NCBI GenBank assembly: GCA_016081115.2
Contig: CM071925.1
Location: forward strand, 8,970,441-9,034,440
Reading direction: 5' to 3'
Length of the DNA stretch: 64,000 nt
From: Rehmannia glutinosa
Taxonomy: Eukaryota > Streptophyta > Magnoliopsida > Lamiales > Orobanchaceae
Both the position numbers and the translations under genes were made by a program. The notes below the pieces were generated by a model. It made no database searches and was not told where the DNA came from. It saw nothing but the letters and a program-made list of their open reading frames with translations. Below are positions 23,358-35,200 of the stretch, piece after piece (the stretch's first letter is position 1; every line of letters starts with the position of its first letter).

Positions 23358-24079
23358 TTAGCCAGTAGAAAATAGAGGCCATTTTTTAAAAGCCTTTTCG
23401 ATTATGCAAAAGAATTCTTTCTCGTTAATATGCCACCGAGTTGCTTGAAGAGGGGTGAATAAACCGCAGATTCGCATGGCACTTCCTCGTTCGGTGTGAC
23501 TTTCGTAAGAAGGCGCCCACCAATCATCAGGGCATCGTGTAAAGAACCAGTTTGTCCTCGTCTTGGGGAATCGCAAGCTTTGGAAGCTTTTTACAAACTT
23601 CTTTAAGTTGCTTAATCCTTTCTTGATGTTCATCTTCCCATTTGAATATCTTGCATCTTTTTAAGCAATGGGCTAAACACCTTCCCGTAATATGCCGATT
23701 GTTAATGAACATCCCATCAAAATTAACAACTCCAAGAAAACTCAAGTCGCTTCTTGTCTTTCGGTGTATCCGAAATCCTCAGTATCTTTTCCACAATATG
23801 ATTCTCAGTAGAATAATTCCAGATTCATCGATTTCAATTCCAAGGAATTCAACTGTCTTGTTGCAATTACCGCCTTCTTTTCCGGAAGCACTAATCCTTT
23901 TTGTGACAAACATCTGAAAATATTTCCAAATGTTTGAGATGCTCCTTCATGTTCTTTGATGCGATTAGAATGTCGTCGATATACACGAACATGAAATCGA
24001 AATAATCTTTGAAAAGATTATCCATCTTTCTTTGATATATCCGGGGTGCGTTAGCAATCCCATATGCATCACGTTCCAA
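23358..24079 (-). pseudogene. Pararetrovirus RT C-terminal part and RNase H (broken)
   Basis: The frame 23891-24079 has the RT active-site motif (VYIDDILIAS) preceded by a NAP-type motif. Frame 23527-23745 continues into the connection region, and 23358-23633 into the RNase H region (HINEKEFFCII). The three pieces lie in different frames, so at least two frameshifts separate them. In an active virus the enzyme would copy pregenomic RNA into DNA. This copy cannot make it. Confidence 0.75.
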
Positions 24080-25290
24080 ATATAGTGTCCCTGTGGTGTA
24101 GAGAAAGCTGTAAACTTCTTACTTTCTTCCTCCATCTTAATCTCGTAAAATCCAGACTTGCAATCAAACTTTGATAATATCTTGGCACCTTTGATGCAGT
24201 TGACCAGATGTTCTCGGCTTGGGATATAGTATCCGTCGAACTCCAAAATGTTATTAATCCCTTTGTAATTAATAACAAGTCTTGGCTTTCCTCTTTTGAT
24301 TTCTCCATGATTTCTGACTAGAAATCCGGGACTGCTGTATGGAGAAACTCCTGGTGAAATTAACTTAAGGTCAAGATGTTCCTTAAGTATCTTCTGCATA
24401 TCCTCACGATCTTCCTGATTCATAAGGATTGGTTTAAATCTCACGAACTCATACTCCTTTCCAGGTTTAACCTTTAAGGAGGCTTTAAGCTCGTTCTTGT
24501 CCCACCATGCCAAAGGATCTTCATTATAATTCATTTGGATCTTCTTCTTGACATCCTCGAGTGATATTTGTTCTTCTAGGGTCACGTCACTCTGTGGACT
24601 CTCCATTAGACTCATCCATAATTCTACAATGGCTTCTAAAGTGACTCTTTCTTCTCCTTGTACTCTGAATGAATACAAGTTACTATCCCATATCTTTTGA
24701 TCCTTCTGAATGGAACCAAATTGTCTATAGGATAATAAAGCTTCACCAAATTTCTTTCGATCCGCCATTTTTGGATTGCGAAGTTTGGCTTCATCACCAC
24801 GCTTGCTGCGAAAAGTAATGGGCATTTTTCTGTAAAATGCTTCCCGCAGTCGCTGGACAATGATCTTATGATCACATAATGTTGTGAAAATAAGTCTTAT
24901 TGTCTTATTCTCCTGTGTGAATTGCTTGAATGTTTGTAGGAAATTGTTCCCTAGCAAAACATCTGCACCTGTATCATGGAAATAGATTGGTGGCGTTTTC
25001 ACTTTGTACCATGGGGTACCGCCCGCGCCTCCGATCATGATTTCTGCTTGTTTAATTCCCCTGTTAAGGATAAGTATCCTTTTAGAGAAATCTCTTCCTG
25101 CAATAGCTGGTAAATCTTCTCCAATTTCTTTAGGAAAAACATCCGGCTTTGCAGTACATATTCAGGCACCTGAATCAATATAGGCGGCAACATATAACAT
25201 TCCGATAGAAATGTATATGGAGAATGGACTCGTGGTCATCTGATTCTATATCTTTTATCGCCCTTTGTGAACTCCATTCCATCTTGTAAT
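23965..25290 (-). pseudogene. Pararetrovirus aspartic protease and RT N-terminal part
   Basis: The longest ORF of the relic (23965-25038, 357 codons) begins with a protease C-terminal motif (ADVLLGNNFL), crosses an acidic linker and enters RT fingers and palm: PRLVINYK at about residue 260, FDCKSGF and TPQGHY further on. The frame is then lost just after the palm. Sequence from 25039 to about 25290 probably holds the protease N-terminus in other frames. Confidence 0.75.
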
Positions 25291-25602
25291 CTTTCCCAAG
25301 GTTTATATGATTCTCAAGAAATTCAATTCCCAAAGTATTAATTGTTCTCGAATTTTTCTGCTACTCCCCGAGATAGTCGACTCCATTTCACCTATCTTCG
25401 GGCTTCCTTGATACCTTCCCACTATAGGTTGTTGGAGATAATACAAAACATCACAAGGAAAAATATTACCCTTTTGAGTGATGTCGAATATTACTTCAAC
25501 CTCTCGCCATCATCCTTCGGACATTTCGGCTCTCTGCTTTGTTTTGAAAACATCGGGGATGCGTTTGAATCGCATTTTGGTCTCCTTTCTTCCCAACGGC
25601 TA

Positions 25603-26330
25603 CTACTCACCATTTCGTCTCTTGGAAAGACATCCTTTTGGGCTCAACTCGAGACTTCGACTTTTGTTGAAGACTGGTTGATCTTGAATTATCATATCAA
25701 TCTCCTTTATAGTTGCAGATTCAATGATTTCTGGTAGTACCACCCTGGCAAAGTCCTCAAAGATTCTTGGGACTTCAATAAATTCCTTTCTCAAGAATAC
25801 TTGAATGATGGGTATTCGAGAGAGCATAGAAATCTTGTATGTGATCGAGTAAGGCCTATTTCCTTCTTTCATCAAATCGACTCTTTTGAAATCTTGATGA
25901 AGAGTTAAGACTCTATTAAAATCTCGATCTCCCAAATTGTATGCCATTCTTGGATAGACATTGAATGCTAATTTTCCGCATACAAATTTCTGTGGACCGT
26001 TCAAGGCATGAATCCTTGAGATGTGAGATTCGCTTGTCAAAAATAGCAAGATTGAGTGGCGAATCTATTCCTTCCTTGAATGTTGCCTTAATAATGACTC
26101 TTATGGCTCCAATGTGAATCCATGAGAGTGTATTTGCAACTTCTCTTTTAACTCGCTTTTGATCTCTGTATTTCTTTAATAGGGACCAAGCGTATCTCGA
26201 TCATGTTACCAGTAAACTCCATCGAATGGCAAATTCTCCGGTTGCTACCCCGTGAATAATTTGGTGTTTTTGTTACGAAACCCAATCTTATCCAATGCTT
26301 TTTCCATAGCTCCGATTGTAAATCCATCAT
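25603..26330 (-). pseudogene. Pararetrovirus movement-protein-like region
   Basis: The frame 25603-26049 (148 codons) carries DLMKEGNRPYSITYK and a preceding YPRMAYNL, typical of the 30K-superfamily movement protein of caulimovirids, which guides spread through plasmodesmata. A shorter piece at 26148-26330 in another frame appears to be its N-terminal part. Stops separate the pieces. Confidence 0.65.
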
Positions 26331-26499
26331 AGACTTGAAGCTTTGGATCTTCCTTCCCGATTCTCATAAGAGTTTTATGAGAAACCGTCGTGTGAGATAG
26401 GAATCCGACATATCCTCCCTAATCGTCCGTGAAGAATTTCTTCTTCACTCCGATTCTCGAAGTGAGTCGCTTCCATCGTCGAGAATAGATCTCTTCTTC

Positions 26500-27937
26500 A
26501 TAGATGCTTTCGCCTCGAGGGTATATCCTCAAATTGATACACACTGTATAAGATCTTGATAATAGACACTTCCTCGATTTCGGTGTGGCCTCGAATCGTC
26601 TAACTCATCGTTTTTGATTGTCCTGGGCAATCCGTTGAGATATGCCCTCGCTCCGCATGTCCAAGAATTATCTGATCTTTGAAACTTTCATTAGCTCGTA
26701 TGAGCACGCCTGAAAGTTCTTCTCCCTGGTGTTCTCTGGTACTTGCTTGATTAGAACCGATGATGAGGCTCTACTCTGCAGTCTTTGGTCTTTGCCCCGA
26801 TTTATAACGGGCTTTTTGTTTTGACCAAAACCTTCTAGGTCTCCATGAAGACCTCGCTTTTTCTTTTTGCTTCCTCGGCGGTATGGATGGCTTCTATCCT
26901 TCTTCTTCTTGTGCCGCCTTAGTTGACCTCCCATCACTATTGGGATATCATTATCCACGCAACATAGAGGAACTATTTTGTTAATTCCTCTTAATCTTTT
27001 ATAATTCTTGTATAGAAGCAGACTTGGTAACACCATTCGGATAACTTGGCCTTTAGGAAAGACATTTTTCTAGCCACGTTTTCTCTTGACTCCACCCTTG
27101 TATTCCCGATAAGCATTTCTCTCCAGGGGACTTGGAATCTTGGCAAAGAATAGTTGTGCGACTTCTTTTTCCTCAATCTTGGATTTCCAAGTATTCGGTG
27201 AACAACTTGATATATTCGTCAATATGACAAATATCCATGAGCTCAAGGCTATAGAGGGCTTGTTTATATCTCTTTGTTTTTTCATCCTCTAATCCTCGAA
27301 ATAACTTTGTGCCGATGAACTGGATTTTGAATAGTTTTGCCATACCATCGACAATTCCTTTAAGTGATTCCCCGATGTGACCGAACTTTTACAAAGCATC
27401 GGTCATATCCCTGCAATCTTCACCGATCCTTCAAGACTCATTTCAAGGAGTAAAATGAATGAATCATTTGTAAGATCGAGGGTTCTATTTGAAATTCTCA
27501 TAGTCAAGCCCATTCATCAATGAGAATTTCTCTGTTTTTAAAATCAGGATGTCCAGATTTAACATCAACCCATATGGATGTATTGGGTCAAGGTGCGATC
27601 TTCCATAAGGCGTCTGATAAACATTCGGCCTTCCAATAGGTTGTCTAGTTCCCGCAAGTGGGTTTCGACCTCCTGTCCCTGGAAGTGGATCACTTCCGGT
27701 TGTAAAATCCCCAACATGTGGCATTCTCTCGTCCCGATCTCCATGATGCGAACCCGTACTTTCTTCGACGTTAGGATTAACTGGTGGCGGTGGTGGAGGA
27801 ATTGGTCTACCTTGTGGGTCATAGGTAACCAAAGCTGATTCCTCACCTGCGTTCATCTTTAAATCTACAATACCTAATCCCGTGAAGGATTCTTCCAGGT
27901 CATGTAGATATTTAAGATTCATCTTTTCAATATCCAT
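26500..27937 (-). pseudogene. Pararetrovirus coat-protein-like region with zinc knuckle remnant
   Basis: On the minus strand, 27485-27937 has a proline run and acidic N-terminal sequence. 27070-27285 contains LFFAKIPSPLERNAY, resembling the conserved coat core. 26668-27036 has a very basic block (RRHKKKKDRSHPYRRG) and is followed by a decayed Cys-rich CGAR-type knuckle near 26650. This order (acidic, core, basic, knuckle) is the caulimovirid nucleocapsid pattern. It is broken by several frameshifts. Confidence 0.6.
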
Positions 27938-27941
27938 CTTT

Positions 27942-28232
27942 TTAATTTTTGATGGATTTTCTTTTGATTAGAGCAATGAGTTTTTCCTCATCTGTCATCT
28001 TTCGTATAACTTCGGTTGGTTTCCCTTTTTGGTGTAAATAGGGTACCGTCCCAAAATCAATATGTTTCCTTCCTCCAGATGAACTTAGCTTGTCCTCCAG
28101 GTTCTTGACTCGTTTTTGAATATCATGAAGGAGTTCAAGAGTTTCCTTCTGATATTTCTCCATCGTCTCCATGCGGTTCGATCCGATGAACTTGTGTTGG
28201 TAGATGAATATGGCGGTTGCCATAATTCGCAC
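27942..28232 (-). pseudogene. Pararetrovirus N-terminal coiled-coil region
   Basis: A 96-codon frame carries a heptad-like helix (EKYQKETLELLHDIQKRVKN) and then a charged segment ending LIALIKRKSIKN. It is the first open stretch after the primer site and lies 5 bases from the next frame, so it may be the start of the polyprotein or a separate small ORF, such as a virion-associated protein. Function not established. Confidence 0.45.
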
Positions 28233-28660
28233 CGTCTTCCGGACTTTTCTAAGATCTTCGGAGAACTTAGACTTGTCTAGAAGTATCTCGTTCCACTCGG
28301 TACTCCATCGGAATCATTGTTCGATGGGAATTTTCATGAACCGTTTCTTGAAGGTTCATCAAGTGAACATATAGGGTCCGGTTAAGCATCCGAATCGCTT
28401 ATAATATTCTGCGGGCGCATTTTGCATTGCGCTTAAGGTTTCCCGTCGGCTCCCGCTTGTTCCTTTTCTTCATGTTGGTATTCCCAATATGAAACCTGGT
28501 CAAGGTGTTCTTGTGCATACATCGTCAATATTTGACGATATGTCCTGTAAGGGGTACATCTCGGACATCGGTCCGGATCCATAATCTCGGAGTAATTTCT
28601 CCTCACCAATTGTTAATTACATAAATATAATAAATTTAACTAAAAGTTCTTAATAAACAT

Positions 28661-28674
28661 AGGCTCTGATACCA
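28661..28674 (-). other. tRNA-Met primer binding site of the pararetrovirus
   Basis: TGGTATCAGAGCCT on the minus strand is complementary to the 3' end of initiator tRNA-Met and marks the conventional first base of caulimovirid genomes. Its place upstream of the coding relics fixes the orientation. Confidence 0.85.
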
Positions 28675-28734
28675 TTTTCGAGGATCGCAAGACCTTGAGG
28701 AGTAATCATAGAAAATACAATAAAATTTATCTCT

Positions 28735-28935
28735 TAGGTGGTAAAGTGCAACAACTTTAAAGTTTAGAGGGTAAACTGAAAATCAAACTTTCATGAAACC
28801 AGGGGTAAATTCGGAATTTTAGGCAAAGTGCAAAATTTCGTAGAGTTGAGGTGGCTAAGTGTAACATTTTAAAGTTGAGGTGGCAAAGTGTAAAAACCTG
28901 AATAGTTTGGGGTGTTAACTGTAATTATCTCTTTT
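28735..28935 (-). repeat. Right arm of the inverted repeat around the pararetrovirus
   Basis: Reversed, it reads AGAGATAATTACAGTTAAC then CAGGTTTTTACACTTTGCCACC, matching the left arm at 20721. It starts only about 60 bases beyond the primer site of the pararetrovirus. Confidence 0.6.
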
Positions 28936-29427
28936 CTTTTTGTGGAGACCTCACTTTCTCTCTTTTGTTTCTTTGTACCTTCTCCTATAAATCCATTATA
29001 TCTCTCCCAACTATTTTGTGTCCACCTATTCATCTCTTGCATTTGAGTCGAAATTACTCTTTTGCACTTTTGTTTCATCTTTTTTTTTAATATATGTATT
29101 GATGATCAAAAAAACATTTCATTTGTTGTTTCTATAATATTTTCTTTAAAAGTTGTTTTCTGTTTTTCTTTTTGTAAAAAAAATATCGCATCAATTCATG
29201 TTATAATAAAGGTGTCAAGATGGACCCTGCCCAGTGGGCTGACCTAATCAGATATTAAGCTAGACTTCATTATTGGAGGTTCGAAAAGGACCGTCCCCCA
29301 TTTGGCCTAAAATGGTTTGCCTGACTTTTTATGTGTAATCTTATTGCTGGATCGGGATTGGATCTCAAAAATAGTGGTTCGGTGAATTTTTGACCCGCCC
29401 CAGCCTAAATCCATTCGGCTCCACTAT
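28936..29427. other. Spacer with a partial GGTGTCAA-ended repeat
   Basis: AAAGGTGTCAAGATGGACCC at about 29209 resembles the TAGAGGTGTCAATGG end at 19500, with following GGGCTGACC and CCGCCCCAGCC words. It may be a second, truncated member of that family. No gene is seen. Confidence 0.35.
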
Positions 29428-30582
29428 AACATAAATGACATTAGGTAACACAAATTTTGTAACACTTTTTACATTACAATATTTATGTAACACTTTTGTA
29501 GCACTTTATCAATATGTAACACTTATATGTAACACTTTTTAAGTATCATTTTTTTTGTTATTTCTTTTGTGACGCAAATATGTATCACTTTATTTAAGAA
29601 ACACTCATGGTAACACTATATTTTATTAATTGTAACACTTTTTAGGCTATATTTTAGTAACACAAAATTATATAACTATTATTAAATTATGTCAACGATT
29701 TATTTAATTAATTAACGTCATAAAATAGGTGAAGACAAAAAAACTCACTAAACCTAAAAATTGTGGACATCATATACTCTGCTTTTTTTTACTGAATTTT
29801 CGGTTTCTTTTTATAAAGCATTTTAGTTTTGTATTTTTTTTTATTTTTTACGGAGATAATTAATTCTGTCGTAATACCGAAGGAAAATGGGCAGGTATAT
29901 ATTTTATTATTATTATTTATTTAGTTTTTACTAATGGACACCAATTTCATCGTTAACCTTTTTTTTCTACTTTTTAAGAAAAAATTTACCAATGAAAATT
30001 GATGTTGTCGGTAATTACTTAGGAATTTTTATCATCGGTAAATTATTTTTTCGTTATTTATTTATTATTTGATTTTTTTACTGTTAGAATTTTTGAATAT
30101 GTCGGTAAATTAATTTAATATTTTTATATATTTTTTATTTTTACCGATTTAATATTGGTCAATCGATAAATTTATTTTATATCATTTTGAAATTTTTAAT
30201 TTTTTGTGGCCTTTAATATATAACATAATGTGATTTTCAAACCATATACTATACAATATAAAATTTGATATATAGAGTGTATAATATAATTTAATACATA
30301 TATTATATAATATAATCTTTAATATATAAAATATATTATATATACTTTTAATATAATTTTTATATATATAAAAAAAACAAAGCAAAAGTTGTAATAAGAA
30401 TCAACTTAACATAGTGGCAAATTGTCACTTTCACACATAACAGGTCTTGGGTTCGAATCTACTTGGTGGCAAAAAACAGTATTTCTACGAAGTGCTACAA
30501 AAAAGTGTTATATAAGATTCATATGTAATATTTTATGACTATTAGGTAATATTTTTGGGTGTTACCTAATATCATTTATGTT
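29428..30582. mobile_element. Inverted-repeat element with GTAACAC subterminal repeats
   Basis: The ends AACATAAATGACATTAGG and reversed AACATAAATGATATTAGG continue into TAACAC, giving about 23 paired bases with one mismatch. The left 250 bases contain many copies of (G)TAACACTTTT. The centre is AT-rich with (TATA) runs at 30200-30370. No transposase or sure target duplication is present, so the superfamily is open. Confidence 0.65.
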
Positions 30583-30726
30583 GTCTTTCGCTCAAACCAT
30601 TTGTGACTCTACGCTATAATATGAGATGATGAACATGAGTCCGTCCCCTCAAAAGAGAAAACAATAAAGGACATGAGCTCATTTGCCACCCCCTTAATGT
30701 GTTAGATTAGATCAAGCATGCGTGAT

Positions 30727-31014
30727 TGAAGAAAATGTAGCCGTGTTTTTTTGGTCTTTTATGTTTTTAGCTTCATTTTATATTTAGTTTTCTACTTTAC
30801 AATTTGGTCTGATGTCATGGTCATATAGGTTCGGGGACGTTAGAATTTTCTTTATTCTCTCTCCTTCACGTTTTCGCACCTTTTTACCGAGCTAAGATCG
30901 CTTATATATCTTTGTGCAACTCTCTCACTTTTACTATTTCATTTGAAATACAATGAACATCTTTCTTCTTACAAGATTGAATGATATTGCTTTATAGCTC
31001 ATTAGAATTTAACA
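30727..31014 (+). repeat. 5' LTR of Ty1/copia element
   Basis: It starts TGAAGAAAATGTAG and ends AATTTAACA, 288 bp, flanked on its left by GTGAT (30722-30726). A TATA-like CTTATATATC lies near 30900. It is matched by 35201-35476 with visible substitutions and indels. Confidence 0.92.
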
Positions 31015-31040
31015 TGGTATCCAGAGCTTAGGTATTCATC

Positions 31041-31977
31041 ATGCCGCCTCGCTGGGAACCCAATGTGTGGCCGATCCTTAATACTGGTGTGGAGCTCAAA
31101 GAGGATGATCCTTTGCACCTCCAAAGCTCAGACCACCCATGTGCATCACTAGTTACTACCTTACTCATAGGTTATAATTACTTAATTTGGAGTCGATACA
31201 TGAGTATAACTCTGGGAGCTAAAACAAAATTAGGATTCATTGATTGTAGAATTGTACCACCTAAATCTAATTCCCCACAATATGATAAATGGAAGAAGAT
31301 TTCTTGGATTCTTAGTTCGATTTCAAAGGATATCGTATATGCCTTTGTTTATGCTGATTCGGCGAAAGCCCTATGGGATGATTTAGCTGAGAGGTTTGGA
31401 GAATGTAATGGGCCACTGTTATATCGACTGAAAAAGGACATCTGTAATCTGAAGTAAGGAAATATGAGTGTAATGGTTTACTATACCAAACTTAAAAAAT
31501 TGGGGGATGAATTGGCATGTTTAGATCCCATGCCCGTTTGCAACTGTGGTGTGAGCAAGGAATTATTTGACATGGAAATGAAAGATAGGTTGGTTCAGTT
31601 TTTAATGGGTTTGAATGATAGTTATGATAATGTGAGAAGCAAGGTGTTTTTGATGGATCCTTGCCTAGCATTAACAAGGCCTATTCAATGATCTTGAGAG
31701 TTGAGAGACAAATGGATATTCAAGGGAATCCAACGGATATTGTTGAGAACTCAGCTTTACTTTGCAAGATATTTGCTCCGGCCCGAAACACTCTGCAAGG
31801 GGAGGTCATAATGTTGTCTCTTATGGAAGAAACAGTCCTAACAATGTTAGGAGGAGCAGTGAAGAAAAAGCAAAGCTCATATGTAAGCACTGCAACATAA
31901 CTGGTCATGATATTTCTGAGTGTTTCAAGTTACATAGTTATCCGGGTTGGTACAAAGAGTTCAAGGAACAAAAATAG
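31041..31977 (+). pseudogene. Copia gag remnant
   Basis: Start ATG at 31041. The first frame (138 codons) has NYLIWSRYMSITLGAK and ALWDDLAERFGE, typical of copia gag (UBN2/DUF4219 type). Two more frames (31464-31691 and 31762-31977) continue it to the CCHC knuckle CKHCNITGHDISEC at about 31880-31925. A stop at 31457 and a later frameshift break it. Confidence 0.8.
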
Positions 31978-32229
31978 AGGCAGTCTGCAGCTAACTTTAT
32001 TGAGTCAGAGCATAGAACCATTGATAGATCAACCACCACTTAGGATGATAAGGCAACATGAGCTTTTTACGATATGAGTAGCATGATTCAACGGGAGATT
32101 GTCAAATACATGTGTCTACTAATGCATGGGGGATCTACAGGACATGAGTCTAATTTTAGCTTTGCTAGCTTTTTTATCGATTTTGATGGTAAACCTAATT
32201 CCTACCCTATTTAATATGCATTGTCTATG

Positions 32230-33832
32230 CAAGAGAAAATTGGTAATGGCTCATGAGTGTTGGACACAGGGGCTAGTAGGCACATGTGTTCCAATCCCAA
32301 TCTCTTATCTTCCATAACTCTTCTCCAACCTCTAATTACTGGTTACCTACCAGATGGTACAACTAAATTGGTCACACATGCATGCACCAGTCAAATCTCT
32401 CCACATTTAGCACTTACTGATGTGCTCCTTGTACCAAGCTTTAAATATAATCTCTTGTCTGTAGGACAATTGGCACACCAAGCTAACCTTAAATGCACTT
32501 TCCTTCCTAAACACTATGTTTTTAGGCCCTACATGATGAGAAGATACTAGTTGCTGGCAAAGCATCTGGGATACTCTACCTCCTTCAACAAGACTCCTCT
32601 ATTTCTGACACATCTACCTCTGTTTGTAATGTTGCTAATTCCTTTGCATCGAGGATTTTGACCTTTGACATAAATGCTTTGGCCATGCTTCTTTACATCT
32701 GTTGCAGCATTTACCTTTTCTAAAACATTTATGTACCCCTGCAGTGGGAAAACACTTACAGTCATGTGATATTTGTCACAATTCTAAACAACATAGACTT
32801 GCTTTTCCTTTAAGTAACATTCATACTACAACTCTTTTTGAACTGGTGCGTGTGGATATGTGGGGTCCCTACAAAGCTAATAATATCCCTAATGCTTCTT
32901 ATCTCTTAAACTTGGTTGATGATTACACTAGGGCCACATGGACCTTTCTAATGTCCCATAAGCATCGGACTCCACAATTGCTCCAAAATGTTATTGTTAT
33001 GGTTCACACACAGCTCATCAAATCCAATTAAGCCAGTATGAGTGATAATGGAACAGAGTTTCTCAGTCTCACTTGTCAAACCTTGTTTCAAACCAATGGT
33101 GTTCAATATCAAAAAAAATTGTCCTTACACCCCCAACAAAATGGGTTGGTAGAGAGAAGACATAGGCAATTGCTAGAGCAAACAAGAGCACTTACGTTTT
33201 AGTCTTAGGTTCCTAGAAAGTTTTGGCCCTATTCTATACTCACAGCCACACATATTCTCAATAGGCTTCCTAGTTCTGTCTTAAAGTGGCACTCTCCTTA
33301 TGATATGATCCATAACTATCTTCCTGATTACTCATTTCTCAAGCCTTTTGGTTGTCTTGTATATGCCACAAACCTCACCCCTCACAAAGGTAAGTTTACA
33401 CCCAGAGCCCATAAGTGTATCTTCTTAGGTTATATCCCAGGTCAAAAAGGTTTCAAACTTTATAATTTAGACACACATTCTCTAAATGTCTCCAGAGATG
33501 TTGTGTTTGTTGAAGATGTCTATCCTTACCATACAAGTTCCTCACACCCTGTATCTTCACCCTTACCAATTCCTTCCTTTGTTCCTCCTGATGATCCTTC
33601 TTCTCCTCCTGCTCATGACACCCCACCACCAGCCCTGAGAAGGAGCTCCCGTACAATTGTTTCACCAGCTTGGTTAAGAGACTTTGTCACTAACGCTATC
33701 ACAAATTGCCGACCAACAGCAAGTATCAACTCTGCCACTACACCTTCATCGGGTTCTTTTTCTCTTATTTCTTTTCATCCTACTTACATGTCATTTCTAG
33801 AAAATATGAACAATATTCATGAGCCAAAATGA
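32230..33832 (+). pseudogene. Copia protease and integrase remnant
   Basis: The protease motif LDTGASRHM starts at 32257. The integrase zinc-finger end CDICHNSKQHR is at about 32765, and VDMWGPY with the first catalytic Asp and VDDYTRATW follow. The GKQ-type C-terminal part (KPFGCLVYAT, HKCIFLGY) is in frame 33305-33832. Frames change at least three times, and TAA codons occur after LIKSN at 33031. Confidence 0.8.
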
Positions 33833-35170
33833 ATCTGGATGGCTCAGTTGAGAGGTATAAGACATGTCTTGTTGCCGAAGGATATGACCAGGTGGCAGGT
33901 ATTGATTACACATATAGTTTCTCTCCTTAATTGGTAACTGTTAGGATTTTCATTGCCTTAGCTACTAGCAAGCAGTGGTCTTTGCACCATTTGGACATCA
34001 ACAACTCATTCCTTCATGGCACCCTTAATGATGAGATTTATATGCATCCCCTGGAGGGGTATCCTATTCCTAAACCTGGTCGAGTGTGCCTCATTCAAAA
34101 GAGATTATATGGGTTCAAGCAAGCTTTTTGGGAGTGGAATTTTGAGTTGTGTCACAGACTTTTGGAGTATGGGTTTGTTCACTGTCTAGTTCACAAAGGG
34201 TGATACGTATGATTTTCCTGTCCTTTTGGTTTATGTTAATGATGTCCTCATCATCGGTTACAAAGAAGAAGATATCCAACACTTGAAACACTAATTGGAT
34301 GTGCTTTTTACCATCAAAGACCTTGGGTTTGCCAAATATTTTCTTGAGATTGAGTTTGCTCGCAGTATTTCTGGTACTTACTTTCACCAACGGAAATTTT
34401 CTTTAGATATCCTTGCAGATGTTGGTTTTACTGATTGCAAGTCTGTTCATACTCCTCTCCCCTCTGGTATCAAACTTCAGCATGATAGTTGGGATCCCCT
34501 AGATAATCCCGAATAGTACAGGAGACTCATTCGGAGGCTCTTCTATCTTAATTTCACCAGGTCGGATCTTACTTTTGCTACTCAGCAACTTAACCAGTTT
34601 GTGAGTCATCCTTACTCCACACACTGGGAAGCTTCCCTCCATGTCCTTCGGTATCTTAAGGGCTCACCCTCTCTTGGTTTGTTTTATCCCTCCAACTCAA
34701 CCTCACGTTTAATTGCATATAGTGATGCAGATTGGGGAACATGCCCAAACACTCGAAAACCTGTAACAGGTTGCTGCGTTTTTCTTGGTGGTTCCTTAAT
34801 TTCCTGGAAATCAAAAAAACAAAACACCGTTTCCTGCTCCTCTGTTGAGGCGGAGTATTGTGCACTTGGTTCTACTGTTTGTGAGCTTCAATGGCTCTTA
34901 TATGTTGCCAAAGATCTTCAAATTGTCTTTCCTACTCCGATTGACCTATGGTGTGATAATCAAACGGCCATCCACATAGCGACCAACCCCATCTTTCATG
35001 AGCGTACTAAACACCTCGACATTGATTGTCACCTTATTCACAATCAGTTCAAAAATGGTTTCATCCAGCTTCTGCATATTTTTTCTGGGAATCAGCTTGC
35101 TGATATTCTTACAAAAGCCTTGGGAGTTGCTGCTTTCCGCTTTTCTATTGTCCAAGTTAGGCTTTCGTGA
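33833..35170 (+). pseudogene. Copia reverse transcriptase and RNase H remnant
   Basis: RT motifs LDINNSFLHG and RLYGFKQA are in frame 33931-34203, and the active site reads VYVND near 34230 instead of the usual YVDD, so a catalytic Asp is replaced. The frame 34601-35170 is a fairly complete RNase H (AYSDADWGTC, SSVEAEY, LWCDNQTAIHIA, HLDIDCH). Stops after PLDNPE and within the thumb separate the parts. Confidence 0.85.
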
Positions 35171-35200
35171 CTTCCACCATGGCCTAACTTGAGGGGGGAT

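Larger units (their letters stand above)
21500..28720 (-). mobile_element. Endogenous pararetrovirus (Caulimoviridae), degenerate, about one genome length
   Basis: Read on the minus strand, the segment starts with a tRNA-Met primer site (28661-28674), passes a coiled-coil region, coat-like, movement-like, protease, reverse transcriptase and RNase H regions, and ends after an unknown region with a promoter and poly(A) signal. About 7.2 kb agrees with the 7-8 kb caulimovirid genome. Coding is interrupted many times by stops and frameshifts, so it is a fossil copy. No LTRs, integrase or clean flanking duplication are seen, as expected for pararetroviral DNA captured without an integrase. The genus is not certain; a Petuvirus- or Florendovirus-like group is likely. 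Confidence 0.85.

Noticed and set aside
25342..25737. Plus-strand ORF of 131 codons opposite the movement-like region
   Set aside because: It is antisense to a recognised viral coding block and lacks family features.
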